Assembly (NCBI RefSeq): GCF_001280565.1
Contig: NZ_LGRO01000001.1
Coordinates: 1,116,001-1,180,000 of the forward strand
Direction: 5' to 3'
Length of the DNA stretch: 64,000 nucleotides
DNA from: Sulfobacillus thermosulfidooxidans
GTDB taxonomy: Bacteria; Bacillota; Sulfobacillia; Sulfobacillales; Sulfobacillaceae
In this document: in pieces, positions 43,792-52,536 of the stretch
Layout of the letters: the number at the start of each line of letters is the position of its first letter
Numbering within the stretch: the first letter of the stretch is position 1
Notes under the pieces: model-generated
Seen by the model: only the letters and a program-made list of their open reading frames with translations
Database searches by the model: none
Told to the model about the DNA's origin: nothing
Position numbers and translations under genes: made by a program

Positions 43792-45231
43792 ATGCCAACT
43801 CGGCGTATAACCATTGTGCAACAAAACGATAGTCATGGGTATCTTTGGTCTCACCCCGAATTGTTTTGGACTGTCCCCTCTCCATCTTTTAAGCAAGGGA
43901 TTGGCGGATTTGCTAAAACAGCCCATATCGTACAGGAACTGAGAAAAAGAGAAAATGTATTGTTTGTTGATGGAGGAGATGTGTTTCACGGCACCGGACC
44001 CGTGGTTTTGAGTCAAGGAGCGATTGTTCCCCCGTTATTGAAAGCCATGGATATTGATGTCATGGTACCCGGGAATTGGGATTTTGCCTACGGCCCCGAA
44101 AAATTGTTGCAATTGATCCTTGAAAGTGATGTTCCGGCTTTGGCTTTGAATGTTCGTGACAGTCACGGCAATGGGTTCTTGCCGCCCTCTATGGTGATGG
44201 ATCTAGGTGACGTACGCCTAGGATTGATCGGGCTCACGTACAGTGAAGAAAGCCAAAGTATGCCGCAGAAGTTTTCGCAAGGATTAACTTTTGATCTCGA
44301 TATTCCACAGGTTTCACAAGCCGTGTCTCATCTTCGTGAAAACGAAAAAGCGGAGATTGTAATAGTCCTTAGCCACATGGGACTCCCAGCGGATCTGCAA
44401 CTTGCTCGGGACGTGCCCAACATTGACATTATCTTAAGTGCGCATAGTCATGATCGACTCCACCGGTTAATGAAAGTGAATGGTACGTTGGTTATGCAGT
44501 CGGGTGCTAATGGATCGTTTCTGGGGATTCTCTCTTTTACGGTGAATGCCCAGGGCCGGCTTGACGACATTGCGCATCAACTTTTGACGTTAGAGAATGT
44601 GGACGAGGATAAAAACATCGTCGATCTGCTCCAGCAGTTATTAGAACCTTATCAAGAATCTATGGCTGAACCGATTGGTCAATTGGGCACACCACTACAC
44701 CGCATGACCGTATTAGACGCGCCGATGGATGATGTGATTACGGATGCCTATCTGGCATATTCTGAAGCTGATGTTGCTTTTTCCCATGGTTGGCGATATG
44801 GAGCCCCCATCATTCCTGGGGTATTTACGCAAGGCGATCTTTACGGTATGCTGCCCACCAATCCTGAACTTTTTTCCACCGAGTTGGACGGGGCAACCTT
44901 ACATGACTTCTTAGAAAAAAATTTAGAAAATGTATTTGCCTCCAATCCGTTTCATCAAAAAGGTGGATATGTGGTAAGAAGTGCGGGGCTCATTATGGCC
45001 TTCCGCTCTTACAATCCTAAGGGGCACCGCATTGAATATTTAGCCGTCAACAACCAAGAAGTGAAAATGCGTAAGATCTATCGTGTGGTGTCGGCAGGAC
45101 CCCAAGGATTAAAGGGGATTGATGTCCCTCGGCATTCTTTAAATATTCAAGCTCACGATGTGGTTCGAGATTATTTTAAACGGCATAAGCCTGTAACGGT
45201 GTCAAATAGCCAGCGAGTGATAGCTCTCTAA
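43792..45231 (+). CDS. SoxB-like metallophosphatase/5'-nucleotidase-family protein without signal peptide
   Basis: The 479-residue protein has an N-terminal dinuclear metallophosphatase domain (QQNDSHGYL with D13 and H15, DGGD, PGNWDFAYG at 93-101, VLSHMG, SAHSHD with H218 and H220). A C-terminal 5'-nucleotidase domain follows (FSHGWRYGAPI, FTQGDLYGML, NPFHQKGGYVVRSAG). The usual GNHE motif is GNWD, and the residues after it (FAYG) match the GHWEFTYG of SoxB thiosulfohydrolases. NPFHQKGG resembles SoxB DPYYQQGG. SoxB acts in the periplasm on a SoxY-bound sulfur chain, but this protein has no Tat or Sec signal and no soxYZ or soxAX is near. It may be a cytoplasmic sulfatase-like or nucleotide enzyme. 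ATG follows GAGGTGAAAT. Confidence 0.75.
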   Translation: MPTRRITIVQQNDSHGYLWSHPELFWTVPSPSFKQGIGGFAKTAHIVQELRKRENVLFVDGGDVFHGTGPVVLSQGAIVPPLLKAMDIDVMVPGNWDFAYGPEKLLQLILESDVPALALNVRDSHGNGFLPPSMVMDLGDVRLGLIGLTYSEESQSMPQKFSQGLTFDLDIPQVSQAVSHLRENEKAEIVIVLSHMGLPADLQLARDVPNIDIILSAHSHDRLHRLMKVNGTLVMQSGANGSFLGILSFTVNAQGRLDDIAHQLLTLENVDEDKNIVDLLQQLLEPYQESMAEPIGQLGTPLHRMTVLDAPMDDVITDAYLAYSEADVAFSHGWRYGAPIIPGVFTQGDLYGMLPTNPELFSTELDGATLHDFLEKNLENVFASNPFHQKGGYVVRSAGLIMAFRSYNPKGHRIEYLAVNNQEVKMRKIYRVVSAGPQGLKGIDVPRHSLNIQAHDVVRDYFKRHKPVTVSNSQRVIAL

Positions 45232-45274
45232 TTCCCGGGCGACGACAATTTTTCGGCCATAGACAAGGGCATAA

Positions 45275-45306
45275 TCAAGGCACCCCAGCGGATGCCTTGA
45301 TTTTTT
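45275..45306 (+). terminator. Terminator after the SoxB-like gene
   Basis: Arms TCAAGGCA (45275-45282) and TGCCTTGA (45293-45300) with a ten-base loop are followed by six T residues. Confidence 0.9.
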
Positions 45307-45389
45307 AACACATCGATTTTTTATAATCGAAATAGCTTTAAATCTTTTCATATTTACATGTTATAATCCTGTTGAGGAGGATGAAAATT

Positions 45390-45719
45390 ATGAGTGCATT
45401 GCATGAATTTAAGGCGGAATTGTTCAGAACATTAGGGCATCCAATCCGCTTAAAAATTTTAGAACTCCTCCGGACAGGTGAAAAAACCGTTTCCGAAATA
45501 CAACACGATTTGAATATTGAAGCGTCTTCCGTGTCTCAACAGTTAGCCGTGATGCGTCGAGGCCAACTAGTGGATACGCGAAAAAGCGGTACGAACGTTT
45601 TTTATTCGGTAAGGGACCCGTTGATATTCGACCTGATGGATATCGCACGAAAAATCTTTGAAAACCAAGTCGCTAATATGAACTCTTTATTACATGAAGA
45701 GGAACGTGAACGGACCTAG
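45390..45719 (+). CDS. ArsR-type winged-helix regulator ahead of the hydrogenase-like operon
   Basis: The 109-residue ArsR/SmtB-fold protein has FRTLGHPIRLKILELLRTGEKTV, recognition helix EASSVSQQLAVMRRGQLV and wing TRKSGTNVFYSV. It contains no cysteine, so it is not a thiol or soft-metal sensor of the usual type. ATG 45390 follows GAGGAGG. TATAAT at 45362-45367 is a plausible -10 but no clear -35 is seen. The next gene, the first of the six-gene membrane complex, starts about 55 bases later in the same direction. It may be co-transcribed and autoregulate that operon. Confidence 0.85.
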   Translation: MSALHEFKAELFRTLGHPIRLKILELLRTGEKTVSEIQHDLNIEASSVSQQLAVMRRGQLVDTRKSGTNVFYSVRDPLIFDLMDIARKIFENQVANMNSLLHEEERERT

Positions 45720-45776
45720 GCTGCTGACGGATTATGATTCTTCCGTCAATAATCAACGAATGGGGTAGGGTCAGTG

Positions 45777-47660
45777 ATGCTAGTAGGGCTCGTGTTGAGT
45801 GGCATGATTTTGGCGTTATTGGCCCTCATGCGCCGGAGAACTTATGGATTCACTATTGTCTGGGGCATGACGATGGTGAGTGTTGCGGTTGCTGGTTTAT
45901 TCGTTCATATCGGAGACAATTTTTTGGCACTGAGCCCTTTACGGTCATGGTTTCTCATGATTTTAGGTCTAGGCGTTAGCTTCTCCTCATGGTACCGGAT
46001 TGGTTATGAGCCGGAACAAAGAGCGACGACCCACAACGGCAGCTTTTGGTTTGTGATGTTCGTAACCAGTATGATGACGGTGATAGTGGCTCAAAATGTT
46101 TGGTTGTTCATGACGTCATGGGAACTTATGACGGTAACTTCATTTTTCTTAGTCGTGTCTCATCCCGAACGGGAGGGTGTTATCCCGGCAGGTTTTGTTT
46201 ACCTGGTCATGTCTCAAGTGAGTGCATTGTGTATTCTCTTGGGCCTGCTACTCATGGGCCTTAACCTTCATTCGATGAATTTTAGTGATTGGTATCAGGG
46301 CGGGGTGAACCTGCCGCCTCACATCAAGTTGGAGATTTTTAGTCTGTTAGCGACCGGTTTTGCTATCAAGAGCGGGATTGTCCCTTTTCATATTTGGCTT
46401 CCCCGAGCACATCCGGTGGCTCCGGCTCCCGTATCTAGTTTGATGTCCGGCGTCATGATTAAACTGGGTGTTTTCGGGATTATCCAATTTGTTTTAATCG
46501 ATCTGGGACCCTTATACAAAGGAACCGCATTGGCCTTGTTAGCCTTTGGGGCAATCTCGGGTTTGTTAGGAGTTCTTTACGCCCTGATGGAACGTGATTT
46601 GAAAACATTCCTAGCCTATTCCAGTATTGAAAATATGGGCATCATTTTTTTGGGGTTAGGCACTATGGCACTCGGCATTGACACTCACCAGCCGCTATGG
46701 ATTAGCTTAGGACTGATTGCAAGTCTTCTTCATTCCCTTAATCACGCGATCTTCAAAACCCAATTGTTTTTGGCTGCAGGAGCAGTGGAAAAGCATACGC
46801 ACACATTGAATATGGATCATTTGGGCGGATTGCAGCGCACGATTCCTTTTATTGCTACCGGATTTTTGGTCGGAAGTTTGGCGATTAGTGGCATTCCGCC
46901 ATTTAATGGTTTCATCAGCGAATGGATGACGCTACGTGCCCTCTTGGAGATTACCCAATATCTCCGTGGGTTTACGGCTATCTTTTTTATGATCATGGCC
47001 TTCATCATGGTCCTTACGGCTAGCCTAGCCCTCTTAGGATTTGTTCAAGCGTTTGGCGTGACCTTCTTGGGACAAGCTCGTGCAAAACGAGCCCAATGTG
47101 AGGTGCCTCAGACCATGAGGTGGCCTATTGGCATTTTAGCCGGATTGGCTTTATTGATCGGAATTTACCCCAATCCCTTGTTTGGGATCATGGCCCGGAC
47201 CGATCCTCATGTCATTCTTGCCGTGCCATTTTCTGTCACCCGTTCTTTACACGCTCCGGTGATTGCAGGCATGCTGGCTCTCATTATCGGTGTACTCGTC
47301 GTCATCTCTCGCCCCTGGGATGTCACGATTAGACCCCGTTGGGCATGTGGGCGGGAGAGCAAACCATCTATGCAATGGACCTCGGCATCATTTACCAAAG
47401 CTGTAAGAACAACATTTGCCCTCATTTATCGTCCTCACCGGCGTCTAGAACGAATAGGTCTTTATGCCCGTGATTTTCCGGAAAAACTGGTGTACAAGGG
47501 CGGCACAACACCATTTTGGGAGCGTTATATTTATGGCCCCAGTTATCGGTGGGTTTGGATGATCAGTCGATATAGTACCAAGATTCAAGCAGGGCCAGTC
47601 CGCTTGTATCTGACCTATTTATTGGCCACTATTGGACTCATGTTATGGTTTGTTCATTAG
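45777..47660 (+). CDS. HyfB/NuoL-like proton-pumping membrane subunit
   Basis: This is a 627-residue polytopic protein of the NuoL/Mrp-antiporter family. The conserved channel segments are GFAIKSGIVPFHIWLPRAHPVAPAPVSSLMSGVMIKLG, DLKTFLAYSSIENMGII and HSLNHAIFKTQLFL. The region after about residue 480 is a more hydrophilic tail with further helices. ATG 45777 follows GGGGTAGGG; a GTG directly before it (45774) is also possible. It is the first gene of six that match subunits of hydrogenase-4 (Hyf) and related complexes. It would move protons or sodium. Confidence 0.9.
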   Translation: MLVGLVLSGMILALLALMRRRTYGFTIVWGMTMVSVAVAGLFVHIGDNFLALSPLRSWFLMILGLGVSFSSWYRIGYEPEQRATTHNGSFWFVMFVTSMMTVIVAQNVWLFMTSWELMTVTSFFLVVSHPEREGVIPAGFVYLVMSQVSALCILLGLLLMGLNLHSMNFSDWYQGGVNLPPHIKLEIFSLLATGFAIKSGIVPFHIWLPRAHPVAPAPVSSLMSGVMIKLGVFGIIQFVLIDLGPLYKGTALALLAFGAISGLLGVLYALMERDLKTFLAYSSIENMGIIFLGLGTMALGIDTHQPLWISLGLIASLLHSLNHAIFKTQLFLAAGAVEKHTHTLNMDHLGGLQRTIPFIATGFLVGSLAISGIPPFNGFISEWMTLRALLEITQYLRGFTAIFFMIMAFIMVLTASLALLGFVQAFGVTFLGQARAKRAQCEVPQTMRWPIGILAGLALLIGIYPNPLFGIMARTDPHVILAVPFSVTRSLHAPVIAGMLALIIGVLVVISRPWDVTIRPRWACGRESKPSMQWTSASFTKAVRTTFALIYRPHRRLERIGLYARDFPEKLVYKGGTTPFWERYIYGPSYRWVWMISRYSTKIQAGPVRLYLTYLLATIGLMLWFVH

Positions 47661-47701
47661 CATCTTCATGTTGTCTCACATTCCCCATTGAAGGTGATCA
47701 A

Positions 47702-48619
47702 ATGCTCTGGATTATTCAAATCGTGTCCGTTATGGCCATCATCGGCCTTGCACCCTTAATTTGGGGGATTGCCCAAAAGACAAAAGCCCATTTTCAGGGG
47801 CGTCAAGGACCTTCCTTGCTACAACCCTACCAGATATTTGCCAAAACGTGGAATAAAGAAACAGTCGTGCCCGAGGGTAGTTCGTGGGTTTTTCGGCTCA
47901 GTCCCAGTGTGAATGTTGCCACCCTAATTGTCATTGCCGCTTCCATTCCCTGGGCGGGTCAGGTTCCGACTAATTGGCCTCACAATGTGCTTAGCGTCTT
48001 TTTCCTATTAGGATTGGAGCGATTCAGTGTTGCTTTAGCGGGTCTCGATTCCGCAACCACATTCGGGGGACTCGGCGCAAGCCGGATTGCCACCATTGGC
48101 AGTGGTGTTGAGCCAGCGATGTTGGCCGCGTTTGGGGTACTGTGGGTTGTCAGTCGACATACACAAATTGAAACGGTAGCTCCGTTTTTTGCGAATGCTT
48201 CGCCATCAGGTTTTCTTCCTTGGGGACTCGCTGTATTGAGCTATCTGTTTATTGTGATTGCCGAAACAGGACGATTGCCAGTAGACAATCCGGATACGCA
48301 TCTTGAACTCACGATGATGCACGAAGCGACCCTTTTAGAGTATAGTGGGCGTTTATTGGCCCAGGAGCAACTGGCTATGGCGATGAAGTTTACCATCATT
48401 ATCGGGTTAGGTTGGGTCTGGTTAGGACCCGTTGGTCCATCCCCATGGGTGAATGTGCTCCTCCATGTGGCGGAAATAGGGAGTTCAGCTATGGTTCTTG
48501 CCTGGATGGAAAGCCGGTTTGTGAAATTACGGTATTTCCACTTGCCACGCTATTTTACCTTGGGCGCAGGAATTGGACTTCTCGGCTTTTATTTGGCAAT
48601 GTCTGGGGGAGTGCGATAA
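47702..48619 (+). CDS. HyfC/HycD/NuoH-like membrane subunit
   Basis: This 305-residue NuoH-type protein anchors the soluble arm. It has the loop ARGRQGPxxLQPYxxxxK-like segment (AHFQGRQGPSLLQPYQIFAKTWNKE) and the acidic AETGRLPVDNPDTHLELTMMHEA, both hallmarks of the family. Eight hydrophobic helices are seen. ATG 47702 follows AAGGTGATC and overlaps nothing. The frame is open to 47645 inside the previous gene. The AETGRLPxDNPxTHLELTM form is that of hydrogenase-4 and formate hydrogenlyase rather than of complex I. Confidence 0.9.
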   Translation: MLWIIQIVSVMAIIGLAPLIWGIAQKTKAHFQGRQGPSLLQPYQIFAKTWNKETVVPEGSSWVFRLSPSVNVATLIVIAASIPWAGQVPTNWPHNVLSVFFLLGLERFSVALAGLDSATTFGGLGASRIATIGSGVEPAMLAAFGVLWVVSRHTQIETVAPFFANASPSGFLPWGLAVLSYLFIVIAETGRLPVDNPDTHLELTMMHEATLLEYSGRLLAQEQLAMAMKFTIIIGLGWVWLGPVGPSPWVNVLLHVAEIGSSAMVLAWMESRFVKLRYFHLPRYFTLGAGIGLLGFYLAMSGGVR

Positions 48620-48622
48620 ATT

Positions 48623-49243
48623 ATGGATACCGCGGGATTTTTCGTGTTTTTGTCATCAGCTGGTCTCTTATGGTCTCGGAACCTTTCTTACGCATCCGTA
48701 TTTCTATTAACGGATGGCTTAGCGCTCACCGTAATGATGTTATTAGGCTCTTTAAGTGATGCTGATTTGGCTATTGCGGCTGCCACTTTGCTGATTAAAG
48801 CGATCATAATTCCCGGATCAATATGGCGCGTCGTGCAAAAGTGGCCTGCGGAATTTCGGCAAGATTCTCCCTTACCCCTCTGGGCTTATACCATTGCCGC
48901 TATTTTAGTATTAGGGGTCAATCATGTAATTCGCGTTTTAGCACCCACCCATCTCATCTTACACCGGACCTTATTCTTTTATGGGCTGGCGAGTATTCAC
49001 TTAAGCCTGTTAATGATTGTCAGCCGTCGTCATGTGTTGTCTCAGGTGACAGCCTTAATTGGTATAGAAAACGGCCTGGTCGTTCTAGCCTACTCGGTCG
49101 CCGGGTCTTTGCCCATTTTTATGGAATTAGGCATGTTGGGAGACTTGCTAGTGGCTGCTGCCATTCTCGTGTGGATGACTAGACGCATTCATCAACAGTT
49201 CAAGAGTACCGATGTGACAGCACTGGAGCGCTTAAGGGGGTAA
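48623..49243 (+). CDS. HyfE-like membrane subunit
   Basis: This is a hydrophobic 206-residue protein with about six helices. It lies between the HyfC and HyfF genes, where hyfE belongs. The segment VTALIGIENGLVVLAYSVAGSLPIFMELGMLGDLLVAA matches the NuoK-like part of HyfE (conserved Glu in the membrane). The ribosome site GGGGGAG lies about 11 bases before the ATG, which is four bases after the hyfC stop. It should be part of the ion-conducting arm. Confidence 0.83.
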   Translation: MDTAGFFVFLSSAGLLWSRNLSYASVFLLTDGLALTVMMLLGSLSDADLAIAAATLLIKAIIIPGSIWRVVQKWPAEFRQDSPLPLWAYTIAAILVLGVNHVIRVLAPTHLILHRTLFFYGLASIHLSLLMIVSRRHVLSQVTALIGIENGLVVLAYSVAGSLPIFMELGMLGDLLVAAAILVWMTRRIHQQFKSTDVTALERLRG

Positions 49244-49249
49244 CAAGCG

Positions 49250-50602
49250 ATGGAAGTTTTGGGGTTATTAGCTTTAGGACCGATTGGCGTGATCGTAGGG
49301 GTCATGTTGGAACGAACTTTAAAACGCCAGCAGACGACATATGTCATCGCCATATGGGTGACGTTGGTGTTGCTCTTCACCTTTTACAAGGAGTGGTCAT
49401 TTTTAGCAAAGGGTCATTGGCATTGGACGCCTATTTTGCTCGTAATGACGAATCTGATTGCCATGACAAGCGCATGGGATAGTATTATTTGGTTACATGA
49501 ACATCCGGAAATCCCTAGCCAACGCTATTATCTCGGGTGGGCATTGTTTTGGGCATCTCTCATCCTGATTGCCGGTTCTTCGAATTTAGCCGTGTCGTGG
49601 GTTGCTATCGAATTTTCCACACTGGCATCGGGTGCCTTAATCCTTCTGATGGGAAGTCATCAAGCCTTAGAAGCGGCATGGAAATATATCGTCATTGCCT
49701 CCGTTGGACTAGCTTTGGGATTAGTCGGCATTATCTTTTTGTATGCGGCGCTTCAGTTTCAAGATATGGGATGGACAACACTAAACTACATGAATCTCGC
49801 TCACCATTATCGTGCTATTCCTCCCATTGTTCGAACAGTGGCGACAATTCTCATTGTGAGTGGGATAGGTACCAAGGTAGGATTAGTACCATTTCATACA
49901 TGGCTACCGGATGCTCATTCCGAGGCACCTTCACCGGTAAGTGGATTGTTGTCGGGTGTTCTCTTGGGATTATGTTTGATCACGATCGAACGTTTCGTTA
50001 CGAGTATTATCCTGCCCGGTGGGACAGTCCTATCCGGATATCACTTGTTAACGCTATTTGGCGCTTTATCGATGATGGTTGGATCGCTTGCCTTACTGGT
50101 CCAACGTGATGTGAAACGGCTACTCGCCTACTCATCTCTAGAGCAAATGGGAATTGTTGCCGTGGCTTTGGGCATCGACACACCGCTTTCCCGTTACGCG
50201 GCGTTATTACAGCTTGTTTTTCATGCAGTAGTTAAATCGACCGTATTTTATGCGGGCGGACACTTGAGTGTGATCTACCACACCAAGGACTTGGATAAAC
50301 TGGTCAACATCCGACATACCCACAAAGCTCTTGTGATTCTTTGGGCTTTGGGAATTCTTGCGTTAGCGGGCATACCGCCATTGGGGCTGGCTTATAGTGA
50401 ATGGTTAATTCTGGCTGCGTTGTGGGATGGCCACATCGTGTTATTGCTGATCATGGCCCTATCCTTATTATTGACGTTTGTGGCGCTAATGTATCATTTA
50501 TTACGCCAATTATGGGGATCGCGCGATCTCTTTTTTCCCAAAGTTTCTCGCAATAATCCACTAGTCGAGGTCAAGGATGTAAAAGGGGACGTGATATTGT
50601 GA
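49250..50602 (+). CDS. HyfF/NuoN-like proton-pumping membrane subunit
   Basis: This second antiporter-like subunit (450 residues) has GTKVGLVPFHTWLPDAHSEAPSPVSGLLSG, RDVKRLLAYSSLEQMGIV and LVFHAVVKSTVFYAGG. The Lys and His residues in these segments are the family's ion-channel residues. ATG follows AAGGGGG. The stop overlaps the start of the large-subunit gene (GTGA). With HyfB, the complex has two antiporter-like subunits. Hydrogenase-4 has three and formate hydrogenlyase one. Confidence 0.9.
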   Translation: MEVLGLLALGPIGVIVGVMLERTLKRQQTTYVIAIWVTLVLLFTFYKEWSFLAKGHWHWTPILLVMTNLIAMTSAWDSIIWLHEHPEIPSQRYYLGWALFWASLILIAGSSNLAVSWVAIEFSTLASGALILLMGSHQALEAAWKYIVIASVGLALGLVGIIFLYAALQFQDMGWTTLNYMNLAHHYRAIPPIVRTVATILIVSGIGTKVGLVPFHTWLPDAHSEAPSPVSGLLSGVLLGLCLITIERFVTSIILPGGTVLSGYHLLTLFGALSMMVGSLALLVQRDVKRLLAYSSLEQMGIVAVALGIDTPLSRYAALLQLVFHAVVKSTVFYAGGHLSVIYHTKDLDKLVNIRHTHKALVILWALGILALAGIPPLGLAYSEWLILAALWDGHIVLLLIMALSLLLTFVALMYHLLRQLWGSRDLFFPKVSRNNPLVEVKDVKGDVIL

Positions 50603-52050
50603 ACACAATAAAGGTGAATCACTGGCGTCCTTTTAATCAGGAATGTAAACAAACCGGCAGCCAGCTTTTAGCGCTCACAGCCTTGAAAAACGGGACATTG
50701 ATAAGCCATTGGTTGCATCCCAATGGTCAGATACATGAAGGTTGGTTGCAGATTGATTCAGATGAATTTCCTTCGCTTACTCCCGTATTGCCGGAAGTGG
50801 CATGGGATGAGCGAGAAATTTATGACCTCTTCGGCTATTTTCCTCAAGGTCATTTGGACTTACGTCCTTTAGTGCGTACGCCTCGCTGGCCTGCGCAATT
50901 TTTTCCATTGGCTTCGGACAATCCCGAGAGTTCATGGAATGCTGTGGGCCCGGACAATCCCACAATTGAAGTTCAGGGCGACGGCATAACCATGATGGGT
51001 GTGGGACCCGTGCATGCCGGCATTATTGAGTCAGGGCGGTTTTTATTTAGTCTTATGGGCGAGAATGTGCTCCATGTAGATTTGCACCTTTTTCAAACTC
51101 ACCGTGGGGTGGAAGCACTTTTAGAGCATACCATGCTGTCACATGCTGCTACCGTGCTGTCGCGCATCTGCGGTGCTGATTCGGTTTCCCATCAAACCAA
51201 TTGGGCGATGGCGGTGGAACAAATGGCGGGCTTCGTAATGGATGAATCCCTTGCTTGGCGACGCATTATGTTGTTGGAATCGGAAAGAGTATTAAGTCAT
51301 CTCAATGATTTAGCACAAATTCCTGCCGGTGTTGGTTTTCAAGTGGCTCACCAACATGGGCTTGTCTTAAAAGAAATTTGGCAACAAGGAATGAAAGACG
51401 TGTTTGGTCACCGCCTATTGTTCGACACCGTTCAGCCAGGATTCGCTAAACAGGCTGATATTCCCACCGTTTTAGCGCTTGTCAATACCATCCAAAGATC
51501 ATGGGCACGTTGGCGCCAGATGGTGGAAAATCATCACGGATTTCAAGACCGTATGCAAAGCGTGGGAACCGTTACCGCGGAGGATGTATTGCGGTTAGGC
51601 GGAGCGGGTGTAATTGCTCGTGCGAGCGGCGTTCTCCTTGATGCCCGGTCGTTTATGCCGCTATATCGCGGAGTATCAATGGCTATACCGACCTACAGTT
51701 CTGGGGATGTGAGCGCGCGGTTCAGAATGCGACTGGATGAAGTCGAACAGTCTTGGAAAATTATTCAGCAAGCTGCTAAACATCTTGCGCCGATGCTTTC
51801 ATCTTCTGAGACACTGTGGACCATTCCTCCGGATCTATCAGGAGATGCCGTGACCTTTTCAGAATCCCCTCACGGCTTAAATTGTCATGTGGTTAGATTA
51901 GACAGAGGCCAAATTCGCCGTTATCATATCCGGTCGGGGGCTTTCCGTAATTGGCCCTTGCTAGCAAAAGCAGCAACAGGAAATGGCATCGCGGATTTTC
52001 CATTAATCAATAAGAGTTTTGAGCTTTGTTATAGCTGCAATGACCGATAG
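50599..52050 (+). CDS. HyfG/HycE-like fusion of NuoC and [NiFe]-hydrogenase-type large subunit, nickel site incomplete
   Basis: The NuoC-like part (about 1-130) has WDEREIYDLFGYFPQGHLDLRPL from residue 69. The NuoD/hydrogenase part follows (HRGVEALLEH, ERVLSHLNDL). The first nickel motif is RICGAD at 189-194: C191 is present but the fourth residue is Asp, where NiFe enzymes have Cys (RICGxC). The second motif CYSC (477-480) is present, but the usual DP before it is FEL. The protein ends at CNDR, the residue where HycE-type precursors are cut, so there is no C-terminal maturation tail. It resembles the energy-converting-hydrogenase-related (Ehr) proteins. GTG start overlaps the hyfF stop. Confidence 0.88.
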   Translation: MNTIKVNHWRPFNQECKQTGSQLLALTALKNGTLISHWLHPNGQIHEGWLQIDSDEFPSLTPVLPEVAWDEREIYDLFGYFPQGHLDLRPLVRTPRWPAQFFPLASDNPESSWNAVGPDNPTIEVQGDGITMMGVGPVHAGIIESGRFLFSLMGENVLHVDLHLFQTHRGVEALLEHTMLSHAATVLSRICGADSVSHQTNWAMAVEQMAGFVMDESLAWRRIMLLESERVLSHLNDLAQIPAGVGFQVAHQHGLVLKEIWQQGMKDVFGHRLLFDTVQPGFAKQADIPTVLALVNTIQRSWARWRQMVENHHGFQDRMQSVGTVTAEDVLRLGGAGVIARASGVLLDARSFMPLYRGVSMAIPTYSSGDVSARFRMRLDEVEQSWKIIQQAAKHLAPMLSSSETLWTIPPDLSGDAVTFSESPHGLNCHVVRLDRGQIRRYHIRSGAFRNWPLLAKAATGNGIADFPLINKSFELCYSCNDR

Positions 52051-52060
52051 GAGATGGCAG

Positions 52061-52474
52061 ATGAATCCCATGTGGAGAACATTACAAGCGCGGCATGTGG
52101 ATGCTGGCAGTTGCAATGGATGTGAACAGGAATTAACCCACTTAAGTAATCGCGTCTATGATTTTCAACATCTAGGATTGGACATTGTGGCCTCGCCGCG
52201 ACAAGCCGATACGCTAATCGTCACGGGCCCTGTTAACGACACGATGTATCTTGCTCTGCACACCGTGTGGGAAGCTGTTCCATCCCCTAAATGGCTTGTG
52301 GCCATCGGGGATTGTGCGGCAGGTTGTGGCGTGTTTCAATCAGCATATGCAAGTCATGGCGGCGTAGCAAAAGCCCTAAGAACGCCTGATGTGGTCGTTA
52401 AAGGCTGTCCTCCCGAACCACGACAGATTTTGGATGCACTAAATCAACTCCGCCACAAGGCTTCGGGGAATTGA
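52061..52474 (+). CDS. HyfI/HycG/NuoB-like [4Fe-4S] small subunit
   Basis: This 137-residue protein has the proximal-cluster ligands C18 and C21 (GSCNGCEQE), C85 (GDCAAGCG) and C116 (KGCPPEP). These are the positions of the N2/proximal cluster in NuoB and group-4 hydrogenases. It would pass electrons between the large subunit and a partner. ATG 52061 follows TAGGAG by eight bases, after the large-subunit stop. It ends the operon; no HyfA- or HyfH-type ferredoxin gene follows, so the electron donor must be soluble or encoded elsewhere. Confidence 0.9.
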   Translation: MNPMWRTLQARHVDAGSCNGCEQELTHLSNRVYDFQHLGLDIVASPRQADTLIVTGPVNDTMYLALHTVWEAVPSPKWLVAIGDCAAGCGVFQSAYASHGGVAKALRTPDVVVKGCPPEPRQILDALNQLRHKASGN

Positions 52475-52536
52475 CCACGTTATTTAACCTTCTTTAGAAA
52501 AAGACTTGGGTGAAGAGAACGCAGCCAACTGGCAGG

